Below, in pieces: positions 50,871 through 59,385 of a stretch of 64,000 bases of DNA. The number at the start of each line of letters is the position of its first letter. Within the stretch, counting starts at the first letter, position 1. The stretch comes from Aliishimia sp965656085. GTDB lineage: Bacteria; Pseudomonadota; Alphaproteobacteria; Rhodobacterales; Rhodobacteraceae. Below the pieces are notes generated by a model. The model did not search any database, was not told the DNA's origin, and worked only from the letters and a program-made list of their open reading frames with translations. The DNA is taken from the NCBI GenBank assembly GCA_965656085.1, contig CBFHJA010000011.1, forward strand, positions 1-64,000, read 5' to 3'. Both the position numbers and the translations under genes were made by a program.

Positions 50871-51745
50871 TACCGCGCCTCCTGTTGCTCTGCCGGGCTC
50901 CGCAGGCTGCGCGCAAAGGCCGCCGCCGCGTCGATCTTGGCAAGGTCCAGCCCGGTCTCCCAGCCCTCCGCCGCCAGCATCCGCGCCACCGCCTCGGTCG
51001 CCACATTGCCTGCCGCGCCCGGCGCATAGGGACAGCCCCCGAGCCCGCCCACGGCAGCATCGAAGACACGCAGGCCTGCCTCCAGAGAGACCCGGATATT
51101 GTCCAGCGCCCACCCGCCGGTATCGTGGTAATGCCCCGCGAGCTTTTCGGGCGGCACCGCGCGCAGCACCGCGCCCAGCATGGTGCCGATCTCTTCGGGC
51201 CGCGCCTGCCCCAGCGTTTCACCAAGCGAGATTTCATGGCACCCCATCTCCAGAAGCGCCATCGCAACCCGCGCCACCTGTTCGGGCGCCGTCGGCCCGT
51301 CATAGGGACAATGGGTCACGCAAGAGACATAGCCCCGCACAGGCACCCCAGCCTCTCGCGCGGCGTCCACCACGGGCGCGAACCGCTCCAGACTCTCGGC
51401 GATGCTCGCGTTGATGTTCGCGCGGCTGAACCCCTCCGACGCGGCCCCGAAGATCGCCACTTCCCCTGCCCCGGCCTCCAGCGCATCCTCCAGCCCGCGC
51501 ATGTTCGGCGTGAGCGCAGCATAGGTCACGCCGGGCACGCGCGTGATCCCGGCCAGCACCTCCCCGGACCCGGCCATCTGCGGCACCCATTTCGGAGAGA
51601 CGAAACTCGCGCATTCGATCCGCCGGAACCCGGCCCCACTGAGCATATCTACCAGCGCGACCTTGCCCTCCACGGAAATCGGGCGGGCCTCGTTCTGAAG
51701 CCCATCCCGCGGCCCGGTCTCGAAAATCTCGACGAACTCTGCCAT
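50870..51745 (-). CDS. liuE: hydroxymethylglutaryl-CoA lyase
   Basis: A 291-residue TIM-barrel lyase that splits HMG-CoA to acetyl-CoA and acetoacetate, the last step of leucine degradation. Landmarks are VEIFETGPRDGLQNEARP at the N terminus, ASFVSPKWVPQMA, HYHDTGGWALDN with metal-site His, and the catalytic-Cys loop GGLGGCPYAPGAAGNVATE. It lies three bases after the GST gene and overlaps liuC. Confidence 0.94.
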   Translation of the reverse strand: MAEFVEIFETGPRDGLQNEARPISVEGKVALVDMLSGAGFRRIECASFVSPKWVPQMAGSGEVLAGITRVPGVTYAALTPNMRGLEDALEAGAGEVAIFGAASEGFSRANINASIAESLERFAPVVDAAREAGVPVRGYVSCVTHCPYDGPTAPEQVARVAMALLEMGCHEISLGETLGQARPEEIGTMLGAVLRAVPPEKLAGHYHDTGGWALDNIRVSLEAGLRVFDAAVGGLGGCPYAPGAAGNVATEAVARMLAAEGWETGLDLAKIDAAAAFARSLRSPAEQQEAR

Positions 51746-51748
51746 GGC

Positions 51749-52420
51749 TCAGCCCTCCTTCGGCACCGGATAGAAGTCCTGCGCGTAAAACCGCTGCGGC
51801 CCCTCGCGCTCCACGGCGCGCTGGTAGGCGGGCCGCGCTTCCATCCGCGCCTTGTAGGCTCGCAGCTTGGGAAATTCGTCGAGCTTTACGTAGAACGGCG
51901 CAGCAAAGAGGTTGAACCCCATCATGATGTCGGCGGCCGAAAAGCCCCCCGGCAAGAGCCACTCCTGATCCCCGAGCCGCGCTTCCATCCCCGCGAGCGT
52001 TCCCCGGAGCCGCGCCACATTGAGCTTCACCACAACCGGCGATGGCTTGGCAGGCGGGCGCAGGAAGACCAGTTGCAAATTCAATTGCTCGATCAGGCTC
52101 GCCATGGTCTCCGAGTAATGCACCCATTGCAGCCACGCGGGCCGCTCGGGATGCCCCACGGGACGGTTCAGCTCCGGCGCGTGGGTTTCCGTGAGATACT
52201 CCACGATGGCCCCGCTCTCGCTCATCTCCACCTCGCCCAACTCAATCGCCGGGATGCGCATGGCGGGCGAGACACGCGGCAGAGCCCCCTCCCGCATACC
52301 CGGCGTGCCGATCTGGTACTCCACGACCTCCAGCCCGCCAAAAACCTTCGCCCCGATCTCCTCGATCAGCCAAAGCACCCGGAACGAGCGCCCATATTGC
52401 ACGTGATGCAGCCGGATCAT
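51749..52420 (-). CDS. glutathione S-transferase-like protein in the liu operon
   Basis: A 223-residue GST. The N-terminal thioredoxin-like domain has SFRVLWLIEEIGAKVFGGLE, the cis-Pro motif MRIPAIELG, and SESGAIVEYL. A helical C-terminal domain follows (DEFPKLRAYKARMEARPAYQ). It overlaps liuD by four bases and precedes liuE by three. A GST in this operon is seen in other alphaproteobacteria by my recollection; its role in leucine catabolism is unknown. Confidence 0.86.
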   Translation of the reverse strand: MIRLHHVQYGRSFRVLWLIEEIGAKVFGGLEVVEYQIGTPGMREGALPRVSPAMRIPAIELGEVEMSESGAIVEYLTETHAPELNRPVGHPERPAWLQWVHYSETMASLIEQLNLQLVFLRPPAKPSPVVVKLNVARLRGTLAGMEARLGDQEWLLPGGFSAADIMMGFNLFAAPFYVKLDEFPKLRAYKARMEARPAYQRAVEREGPQRFYAQDFYPVPKEG

Positions 52421-54357
52421 GCCGCGCCCTCCTCTTCTTCCTCAAGCCGCACGAGCACATCGCCCGCCGCCACTTGCGCCCCTGTTTGGGCGAGCACCTC
52501 GGCCACAACGCCATCCCGCGCGGCCACCAGCGTGTGCTCCATTTTCATCGCCTCCAAAACGGCAAGTCGCTGCCCCTCGGTCACGGCTTGCCCCGGGCTG
52601 GCCTCCATGAGCTTCACCAGCCCCGGCATCGGCGCTTCGATGACGTTCCCGCTGCCGCCCGCCGCGCTGCCCCGCTCCAGCGGATCGGGCACACCGAACG
52701 CGACCCCGTAGCGCGCGAAAACCGTCACCTCCCCCTGAGCGACATGCACCGCCGCAGCGGGCGCGCCGTCAAAACGCCATCCGCTCGCCGTCCGCAGCGC
52801 CTCCACACGCGCGCCCTCCACATGCCACACCTGCCGATCCGGCCCATCGACCTCCACGGCTATGTCAAGCGCCTCCCCGCCCCATGTGAGCGGCACCGCC
52901 CGCCGCAGCGGATGCCACAGCGTAAACCCCGAGACGTCGCCATCGAGCCCGGCCACCGCCTGCGCAGCCCGCGCGGCCTCTTGCGCCGTGTACCCCGGCT
53001 CCGCCACGAGACTGTCCAGATCACGCCCGATCAGCCCGGTATCGACCTCGCCGCGCCCGAACCCGTCATGCCCGGCAAGCGCGCCCACAAACGCCAGATT
53101 GGTCACGGTCCCGGCCACTTCCGTTCCCGCAAGCCCCTGCGCCAGCCGCTTGAGCGCCACCGCCCGCGTCGGCCCGTGCGTGATGACCTTGGCGATCATC
53201 GGATCATACCACGGGCTGATCTCATCGCCGGTCCGCACCCCGCTATCGGCCCGCACGCCGTCCGGAAAGCCCAGATGTGCGAGCGTCCCGGTCGCAGGCA
53301 GGAACCCCTTGGGCACGTCCTCGGCATAGAGCCGCGCCTCGAAGGCATGCCCGGTGATCGTCAGATCTTCCTGCGCGCAAGGCAGCGCCTCGCCCGCCGC
53401 GACCCTGAGCTGCCATTCCACCAGATCGACCCCGGTGATGGCCTCCGTCACCGGATGCTCCACCTGAAGCCGCGTGTTCATCTCCATGAACCAGAACCCG
53501 TCCGTCCGCAGCGGCCCCGAGCCGTCCACGATAAACTCGATGGTCCCCGCGCCCTTGTACCCGATGGCCTCAGCAGCCCGCACCGCCGCCGCCCCCATCG
53601 CCGCGCGCACCTCCTGCGTCATGCCCGGCGCAGGCGCTTCCTCGATCACCTTCTGATGGCGGCGCTGGAGCGAGCAGTCCCGCTCGAACAAATGCACAGC
53701 GGTGTGCCCATCCCCAAACACCTGCACCTCGATATGCCGGGGATGGGTGACGAATTTCTCGATCAGCACATGCGGGTTGCCAAACGCGGTTTGCGCCTCG
53801 CCCTGAGCCGACTTGAGCGCCTCGGCAAACGCGCCCGGCGTCTCCACCAGCCGCATCCCCTTGCCGCCGCCGCCCGCCACAGCCTTGATCAGCACAGGAT
53901 AGCCGATTGCCTCAGCCTCCTTGGCAAGCAGATCAGCCCCCTGCTCCGCCCCCTGATAGCCCGGCACCACCGGCACCCCGGCCTCCGCCATCAGGTCCTT
54001 GGCCGCATCCTTCAGCCCCATCGCCCGGATCGCGCTGGCAGACGGGCCAATGAAGATCAGACCCGCTGCCTCCACAGCCTCCACAAAATCCGGGTTCTCA
54101 CTTAAAAACCCGTAGCCCGGATGGACCGCCTGCGCGCCGGTGTCCTTGGCAGCCTGAATGATCCGCTCCCCCCGCAGGTACGAGTCCGCAGGCGCAGACC
54201 CGCCAATATGCACCGCCACATCGGCCATCTGCACATGCTTCGCGCCCATGTCGGCGTCCGAATAAACCGCCACACAGCGCACCCCCATGGCTTGCGCGGT
54301 TTCCATCACCCGGCAGGCAATCTCGCCCCGGTTGGCGATCAGGATCGTGTCAAACAT
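52417..54357 (-). CDS. liuD: methylcrotonyl-CoA carboxylase, biotin-carrying alpha subunit
   Basis: A 646-residue biotin-dependent carboxylase subunit. Biotin carboxylase domain: FDTILIANRGEIACRVMETA, the ATP-grasp Gly-rich loop AVAGGGGKGMRLVE, EMNTRLQVEHPVTE. The C-terminal biotinyl domain has the modified lysine in VLEAMKMEHTLVAARDG. It works with LiuB. BirA at 26840 would biotinylate it. Its start lies 8 bases inside the HNH endonuclease gene, a tight overlap with an unrelated gene. Confidence 0.95.
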   Translation of the reverse strand: MFDTILIANRGEIACRVMETAQAMGVRCVAVYSDADMGAKHVQMADVAVHIGGSAPADSYLRGERIIQAAKDTGAQAVHPGYGFLSENPDFVEAVEAAGLIFIGPSASAIRAMGLKDAAKDLMAEAGVPVVPGYQGAEQGADLLAKEAEAIGYPVLIKAVAGGGGKGMRLVETPGAFAEALKSAQGEAQTAFGNPHVLIEKFVTHPRHIEVQVFGDGHTAVHLFERDCSLQRRHQKVIEEAPAPGMTQEVRAAMGAAAVRAAEAIGYKGAGTIEFIVDGSGPLRTDGFWFMEMNTRLQVEHPVTEAITGVDLVEWQLRVAAGEALPCAQEDLTITGHAFEARLYAEDVPKGFLPATGTLAHLGFPDGVRADSGVRTGDEISPWYDPMIAKVITHGPTRAVALKRLAQGLAGTEVAGTVTNLAFVGALAGHDGFGRGEVDTGLIGRDLDSLVAEPGYTAQEAARAAQAVAGLDGDVSGFTLWHPLRRAVPLTWGGEALDIAVEVDGPDRQVWHVEGARVEALRTASGWRFDGAPAAAVHVAQGEVTVFARYGVAFGVPDPLERGSAAGGSGNVIEAPMPGLVKLMEASPGQAVTEGQRLAVLEAMKMEHTLVAARDGVVAEVLAQTGAQVAAGDVLVRLEEEEEGAA

Positions 54358-55216
54358 TTGCTTTTATTGCCTTCTCGATTTCTTCCAGAGCAAGGTTTTG
54401 ACCTCTTCTATGGATCATTGCGTGGCAATTCGCGCAAACGATCGCCAAGTCGTCCAGACGCGTCCTTTCGCCCTCAGCGCTCCGTTCGCCCAATGGTTTC
54501 AGATGGTGCACATGCGCATAAAGTTCACCTAACTCCCCATACTTTTGAGCAAAATCGAAACCACACCCTTTGACTTCGCAGAGCAAACGCCCTCCATTCC
54601 CATTGGAAGCGCGCTGAATTTTTTCGTCTCGCAGGGATGCTTCACGGCGACGATGCTTTGCGAGTTTCCAATACTCTAAACCTTCAATTGCACCTTCTTC
54701 AGCGTCTTGGTCGAGACCAACCAAACCACGATGAACCCCCCTTATCAGACCAATGTCTCCTGTATCGTCGTCGTAGCTCTCAACGGTCCAAGGCGACGGG
54801 TCCAGCAGTCGATACTGCACGTTTCCAGTTCTGGGCCTGTCGCGGTGCTGGATGATTGCACGCGGGTTGGACCCGATGCTAAAGGCGCGTTGGACAGCAG
54901 CATCGAACTTTTTCGCGCGCGTTTTTCTCGGGCCAACAAGCTCGGAAAAAACCTTTCGAAGGTTCAAATACTGACGCACGACACCATCTTCGAACAGCAT
55001 ATTCTCATACCAAATGTTTAGTATGAACATTCCTTCCTGCTCATAGCACCACTCGTAGCAGTATCTTGGATTCGCACCGGGATTTATTTGGCCATTCTTG
55101 TAGTTGGACCAGTCGGACACATCGAATCCCGCCCGAGCGACAAGGTCGATCATCTTCGGTTTCGTCTGCGGCAAAAGGCTATCTGCCAAGCTATCTTGAG
55201 AAGTGTTGCTCATCAC
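54350..55216 (-). CDS. HNH endonuclease (McrA-like) inserted between liuB and liuD
   Basis: A 288-residue protein. The C-terminal HNH nuclease has zinc Cys in LLCEVKGCGFDFAQKYG, the catalytic region LYAHVHHLKPLGER, and CANCHAMIHRRGQN. The N-terminal 180 residues (including YEWCYEQEGMFILNIWYE) are not recognised but could bind DNA. Base composition is clearly more AT-rich than the flanking genes. It overlaps liuB by four bases (ATGA) and liuD by eight, so it is co-translated with the leucine operon. It looks like a transferred restriction or homing-type gene. No methylase is adjacent. Confidence 0.82.
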   Translation of the reverse strand: MMSNTSQDSLADSLLPQTKPKMIDLVARAGFDVSDWSNYKNGQINPGANPRYCYEWCYEQEGMFILNIWYENMLFEDGVVRQYLNLRKVFSELVGPRKTRAKKFDAAVQRAFSIGSNPRAIIQHRDRPRTGNVQYRLLDPSPWTVESYDDDTGDIGLIRGVHRGLVGLDQDAEEGAIEGLEYWKLAKHRRREASLRDEKIQRASNGNGGRLLCEVKGCGFDFAQKYGELGELYAHVHHLKPLGERSAEGERTRLDDLAIVCANCHAMIHRRGQNLALEEIEKAIKANV

Positions 55217-56817
55217 ATCCGGAACACGCCAAAGCGTGTCTCCTGGGTCGGCGCGTTGTGCGCCGCGCTCAATGATAGCGACAGCACCTCACGCGACTTA
55301 CGCGGGTCCACGATGCCATCATCCCAAAGCCGCGCCGAGGCATAGAGCGGGTGCGACTGCTCCTCGAACATCTCCAGCGTCGGCTGTTTGAACGCGGCCT
55401 CCTCCTCAGCGGACCACGCACCGCCCCCCCGCTCAATCGCATCACGCTTCACGGTCGCCAGCACGCCCGCCGCCTGCGCCCCGCCCATCACCGAGATGCG
55501 GCTGTTCGGCCATGTCCACAGGAACCGAGGCGAATAGGCCCGCCCCGCCATCCCGTAATTCCCAGCCCCAAACGACCCGCCCACCAGCATCGTGATCTTC
55601 GGCACGGACGTGGTCGCCACGGCGGTCACCATCTTCGCCCCATCCCGCGCGATCCCGCCATTCTCGTACTTCTGCCCCACCATGAACCCGGTGATATTCT
55701 GCAAGAACACCAGCGGGATTTTCCGCTGCGAGCACAGCTCGACAAAATGCGCGCCCTTCTGCGCACTTTCGGAAAACAGCACGCCATTGTTGGCGATGAT
55801 CCCCACCGGCCAGCCATCCACATGCGCAAACCCGCAGACCAAGGTCTCCCCAAACCGCGCCTTGAACTCGTCGAACCGGGACCCATCGACAACCCGCGCA
55901 ATCACCTCCCGAATATCATAGGGCGTGCGCAAATCGCCCGGCACCACGCCCAAAATCTCCTCCGGATCATAAGCGGGCGCTTCCGGCACCTCCCGTAGAG
56001 TGGGCAATCTGCCCACCGCCCCGAGCGACCCAACCGCCCGCCGCGCGAGCGCAAGCGCATGCGCGTCGTCCTCCGCCAGATAATCGGCCACCCCCGACAG
56101 CCGCGTGTGCACATCGCCGCCGCCCAAATCCTCCGCCGACACGACCTCCCCCGTCGCCGCCTTCACCAGCGGCGGCCCGGCCAGAAAGATCGTCCCTTGC
56201 TCCTTCACGATGATCGTCACATCCGACATCGCAGGCACATAGGCCCCGCCCGCCGTGCACGACCCCATCACAACGGCGATCTGCGCAATCCCCTTGGCGC
56301 TCATATTCGCCTGATTGAAGAAAATCCGCCCGAAATGATCCCGGTCCGGAAACACCTCATCCTGCTGCGGCAGGTTCGCCCCGCCACTATCCACCAGATA
56401 GACGCAAGGCAGATGGTTTTGCTCCGCGATCTCCTGCGCCCGCAGATGCTTCTTGACGGACATCGGATAGTAGGTGCCGCCCTTCACGGTCGCATCGTTG
56501 CACACGACCATGACCTCGCGCCCCTGCACCCGCCCGATCCCGGCAATGACCCCGGCCGCAGGCGCGGCCCCGTCATACATCCCATGCGCCGCCGTCGCCC
56601 CGATCTCCAGAAACGGCGCGCCGGGATCGAGCAGATTTGCGACCCGCCGTCGCGGCAGCATCTTGCCCCGGCTCTCATGCCGCGCCCGGGACTTTTCCCC
56701 GCCACCGAGCCGCGCGGCCTCGGCAGCCTCCTGCACGCGCGCCAAAGCGTCCAGATGCGCGGCGGTGTTGGCCTTGAACCCCTCCGAAGAGGGCAATGCT
56801 TGCGATGCGAGCTTCAT
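55213..56817 (-). CDS. liuB: methylcrotonyl-CoA carboxylase, carboxyltransferase beta subunit
   Basis: A 534-residue carboxyltransferase subunit. Landmarks are MLPRRRVANLLDPGAPFLEI, VYLVDSGGANLPQQDEVFPD, GSCTAGGAYVPAMSD, and QNITGFMVGQKYENGGIARD with GAGNYGMAGRAYSPRF. It uses carboxybiotin from LiuD to carboxylate 3-methylcrotonyl-CoA. In the variable loop after LARRAVGSL it carries GAVGRLPTLREV, which is encoded by a copy of the dispersed GTAGGGTGGGCA palindrome. It is divergent from hicA with a 66-bp shared region. Confidence 0.95.
   Translation of the reverse strand: MKLASQALPSSEGFKANTAAHLDALARVQEAAEAARLGGGEKSRARHESRGKMLPRRRVANLLDPGAPFLEIGATAAHGMYDGAAPAAGVIAGIGRVQGREVMVVCNDATVKGGTYYPMSVKKHLRAQEIAEQNHLPCVYLVDSGGANLPQQDEVFPDRDHFGRIFFNQANMSAKGIAQIAVVMGSCTAGGAYVPAMSDVTIIVKEQGTIFLAGPPLVKAATGEVVSAEDLGGGDVHTRLSGVADYLAEDDAHALALARRAVGSLGAVGRLPTLREVPEAPAYDPEEILGVVPGDLRTPYDIREVIARVVDGSRFDEFKARFGETLVCGFAHVDGWPVGIIANNGVLFSESAQKGAHFVELCSQRKIPLVFLQNITGFMVGQKYENGGIARDGAKMVTAVATTSVPKITMLVGGSFGAGNYGMAGRAYSPRFLWTWPNSRISVMGGAQAAGVLATVKRDAIERGGGAWSAEEEAAFKQPTLEMFEEQSHPLYASARLWDDGIVDPRKSREVLSLSLSAAHNAPTQETRFGVFRM
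55995..56017. repeat. dispersed palindrome inside the liuB coding sequence
   Basis: GTAGAGTGGGCAATCTGCCCACC differs at one position from the intergenic copy at 61403. It is in frame within liuB and is read there as VGRLPTL. The palindrome is degraded at the outer arm (GAG for GGG). It sits in a hypervariable surface loop, so the protein tolerates it. Confidence 0.8.
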
Positions 56818-56829
56818 ATGTCGCCCCTC

Positions 56830-56858
56830 TTGACGATATCACTATTTGATACTATGTC
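56830..56858 (+). promoter_or_regulatory. predicted hicA promoter with internal inverted repeat (operator candidate)
   Basis: TTGACG (56830-56835), a 17-bp spacer and TATGTC (56853-56858) form a promoter toward hicA. The inverted repeat TATCA-CTATT-TGATA (56837-56851) fills the spacer. HicB proteins with a ribbon-helix-helix domain repress their own promoters, so this is the probable operator. Because liuB starts only 13-34 bp away on the other strand, binding could also affect liuB. Confidence 0.5.
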
Positions 56859-56883
56859 TCCGTTTGCACATCTGGGAGCCCGC

Positions 56884-57141
56884 ATGGTCTCGTCGAAACA
56901 CCAACGCACCCTTGAGGCCGTGTTCGCAACCCCGACCCGCGCGGACCTCCGCTGGAGCGATGTCGAAAGACTGATCGCTGCCCTCGGTGGGCAGATCGAA
57001 GAACGGGCCGGATCACGCGTGCTGATCCGCCTAGGTGGCAAGCGCGCGGTGTTCCACCGCCCGCATCCCAAACCGCAGACCGACAAAGGTGCGCTTGTCG
57101 CCCTCCGCCGGTTTCTCGAAAGCGCAGGAGTGACCCCATGA
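56884..57141 (+). CDS. hicA: HicA-family mRNA interferase toxin
   Basis: An 85-residue basic protein of the HicA double-stranded-RNA-binding-like fold: TRADLRWSDVERLIAALGG, then GSRVLIRLGGKRAVFHRPHP and ALVALRRFLESAGV. HicA toxins cleave mRNA. The common GSHH catalytic His is here GSRV; the conserved His in VFHRPHP may substitute, as in this subfamily. ATG at 56884 is used. The stop overlaps the hicB start (ATGA). Confidence 0.88.
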   Translation: MVSSKHQRTLEAVFATPTRADLRWSDVERLIAALGGQIEERAGSRVLIRLGGKRAVFHRPHPKPQTDKGALVALRRFLESAGVTP

Positions 57142-57500
57142 CACCCTACAAAGGCTATTCCGCCTCGATCTGGTTCGAAACCGATGATCGCCTGTTCCAT
57201 GGCCTCGTTGACGGCATTTCCGACACGGTCCATTTTGCGGGGGCTTCCGTGGACGAGTTGGAAGCCGCGTTCCATGACAGCGTTGACGACTACCTCGCGA
57301 TCTGCGCCGAGGATGGCGTCCCGCCGAACAAGCCGTACTCCGGAAAGCTGGCCTTCCGCACCACACCCGAGCATCACCGCCTGATCGCCGACGCGGCCTC
57401 CGCCGAGGCGCGTTCGATCAATCAGTGGATGGCTGACGCGCTCGAAGAGGCGGCCCGCAAGACCCTCAGCGAGAACCGCCGGCGGGTGAAAATCAACTGA
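57138..57500 (+). CDS. hicB: HicB-family antitoxin
   Basis: A 120-residue antitoxin. A partial RNase H-like HicB domain (YSASIWFETDDRLFHGLVDG, then GASVDELEAAFHDSVDDYLA) is followed by a ribbon-helix-helix-type DNA-binding end (FRTTPEHHRLIADAASAEA, then SINQWMADALEEAARK). It neutralises HicA and should repress the hic promoter. Its 3' end overlaps the 3' end of the convergent acyl-CoA synthetase gene by 8 bp, so the pair is tightly fitted into the liu region. Confidence 0.9.
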   Translation: MTPYKGYSASIWFETDDRLFHGLVDGISDTVHFAGASVDELEAAFHDSVDDYLAICAEDGVPPNKPYSGKLAFRTTPEHHRLIADAASAEARSINQWMADALEEAARKTLSENRRRVKIN

Positions 57501-58965
57501 CCGCATCGGACGCCTCCCCCGTCGCCATCCGCTTCAACTCCTTGCGGATCACCTTCCCCGTCACCGTCATTGGCAGCGCGTCCAGAAACGCGACCTCGCG
57601 CGGATAGGAGTAGCTCGCGAGCCGCTCCTTCACCCACGCTTGAAGCTCCTCCGCGCCAACCTCCGCGCCCGGTTTGCGCACCACATAGGCCTTCACGACC
57701 TCCGTGCGCAGCGCATCCGGCTTGCCGACCACCCCGCAGGTGGCAACCCCGGGATGGGTCAGCAGACAGTCCTCGATCTCCGCAGGCCCAATCCGGTAGC
57801 CTGCCGAGGTGATCACGTCATCCTCGCGCCCCACAAAGCGCAGGTAGTCACCTTCCCAAATCCCGCGATCCCCGGTCAGGAGCCACTCACCACGGAACTT
57901 TTCTGCCGTCGCTTCGGGCCGCCCCCAATATTCCAGCATCATCGACGGCGCGCCGCGTTTCACCGCGATGTCGCCCTCCGCCTCGGTCTGCGCGCCGGTC
58001 TCATCAATCACCGCGACCTCAAACCCCGGCACAGGCTTGCCGATACACCCCGGACGCGGCGCGAAATCTGCCGAACAGGACGAGGCGACCATGTTGCACT
58101 CGGTCTGCCCGTAGAACTCGTTGATCGTCACCCCGAAGGCAAGCCGCCCCCAGGCGAGCATCTCCGCCCCCAAAGGCTCGCCGCCCGAGGCCACCGAACG
58201 CAGCCCGGGGATCGCCGCATCCGCCGCCTTGAGCATCCGCAGCGCCGTGGGCGGGAAGAACACGCACCGCACCCCGGCCTCGGCGCAAATCCGCACCGCA
58301 TCGCCCGGCGTGAACTTCGCAAGCCGCGCCGCCACGACCGGCACGCCCATCGCCAGCCCCGGCATCAGCACATCGAAGAGCCCGCCGATCCACGCCCAAT
58401 CCGCCGGGGTCCAGAGCACATCGCCCGGCTGCCCCAGATGGTCATGCGACAGGGCCACGCCCGGAATATGCCCGTCCAGAACCCCATGCCCATGCAGCGC
58501 GCCCTTGGGCTTGCCCGTGGTCCCGGAGGTATAAATCAGCACCGCTGGCACTTGCGCCGTGGCGTCCGCACAGGGCACCGCATCGCCGTCCACACCGCAG
58601 TCTCCGGCGCTCCACGCCTCTGCCAGATTGCCCAGAAGCGCCGCGCCCTCTGCATCCGTGAGCACGATCTCGCAACCGGCATCGCCCACACGGGCGGCCA
58701 GCGCGTCGTGCTTGAAGAGCTTGAACAGCGGCACCGAGATCGCGCCGATCTTCCAAATGGCCAGATGCGCCGCCGCGCACCACGGCGACTGGCTCAGCAG
58801 TACGCCCACCCGGTCCCCGGGCCGGATGCGGGCGAGAAGCGCGCGCGCGATCCTGTCTGTCCGCGCGGCCAGATCCCCATAGGTCACGTCTTCCCGCGCC
58901 CCGGTCAGGTCGATAATCGCCACTTGATCTTCGGGATGCGCAAGGCATTGGGCCGCCATGTTCAT
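57493..58965 (-). CDS. AMP-forming acyl-CoA synthetase
   Basis: A 490-residue adenylate-forming ligase. P-loop is LIYTSGTTGKPKGALHGHG, then NEFYGQTECNM, the hinge region GREDDVITSAGYRIGPAEIE, and the C-terminal catalytic Lys in TVTGKVIRKELKRM. Length and motifs match acetyl/propionyl/medium-chain acyl-CoA synthetases. Its place in the leucine/isovalerate region suggests activation of a branched or short-chain acid such as isovalerate or acetoacetate, which is inference. Its start overlaps a small membrane-protein gene by four bases. Confidence 0.88.
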   Translation of the reverse strand: MNMAAQCLAHPEDQVAIIDLTGAREDVTYGDLAARTDRIARALLARIRPGDRVGVLLSQSPWCAAAHLAIWKIGAISVPLFKLFKHDALAARVGDAGCEIVLTDAEGAALLGNLAEAWSAGDCGVDGDAVPCADATAQVPAVLIYTSGTTGKPKGALHGHGVLDGHIPGVALSHDHLGQPGDVLWTPADWAWIGGLFDVLMPGLAMGVPVVAARLAKFTPGDAVRICAEAGVRCVFFPPTALRMLKAADAAIPGLRSVASGGEPLGAEMLAWGRLAFGVTINEFYGQTECNMVASSCSADFAPRPGCIGKPVPGFEVAVIDETGAQTEAEGDIAVKRGAPSMMLEYWGRPEATAEKFRGEWLLTGDRGIWEGDYLRFVGREDDVITSAGYRIGPAEIEDCLLTHPGVATCGVVGKPDALRTEVVKAYVVRKPGAEVGAEELQAWVKERLASYSYPREVAFLDALPMTVTGKVIRKELKRMATGEASDAVS

Positions 58966-59237
58966 ATCCCGTCCCCCCCGGGCTGCGTGATCCGCCCAAG
59001 CCGGTCCACCCTGTAAAGCACCTCATCACAGCGCACGTTGAGCAGATCGCCGCTGTCTTTGAGCCAGCCAAGACAATCGGTGATTTTCCCGCCATGGGTG
59101 GCAACGTGCTGCCGCGCCACCGCTTCGATCACCCCGGTGGTGTCGTCGAAATCGAGCTTTTGCTGCCCGAGGCGGAACCCGGCAAGAGCGGCGATCAGGC
59201 ACAGCGCGCCGGTGTAGAAGACGATGGCGTTACGCAT
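58962..59237 (-). CDS. 91-residue hypothetical protein with N-terminal hydrophobic segment
   Basis: Begins MRNAIVFYTGALCLIAALAG, a signal anchor, followed by a short soluble part containing DTTGVIEAVARQHVATHGGK and Cys in TDCLGWLKD and NVRCDEVLYRVD. No named family is recognised. It overlaps the acyl-CoA synthetase gene (ATGA), so it is translated with it, and is divergent from ompW. Confidence 0.65.
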   Translation of the reverse strand: MRNAIVFYTGALCLIAALAGFRLGQQKLDFDDTTGVIEAVARQHVATHGGKITDCLGWLKDSGDLLNVRCDEVLYRVDRLGRITQPGGDGI

Positions 59238-59310
59238 GGGGTGATGCGCCCCGGTGCATCGGCGCGGTGTGGCAAAAATGCGTTACAGTGCCGGAGGAAA
59301 GGCTGCAGAA

Positions 59311-59324
59311 TTGACACAGATCAG
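59311..59324 (+). promoter_or_regulatory. FNR/FnrL-type box upstream of ompW
   Basis: TTGAC-ACAG-ATCAG matches nine of ten positions of TTGAY-N4-RTCAA. It starts 75 bp before the ompW ATG, exactly as the perfect box at 17949 does before the universal stress protein gene. FNR control of ompW is known in enteric bacteria. Confidence 0.65.
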
Positions 59325-59385
59325 TTTGCCCCCCCGGACGCTCTGGCATGGCTCGCCCGTACGACAGAACAAAGGACTCACAAAG

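Noticed and set aside
50855..52711. 618-codon plus-strand frame over the liu genes
   Set aside because: It spans four coupled minus-strand genes of known families; the residue mix is Arg/His/Pro-rich noise.
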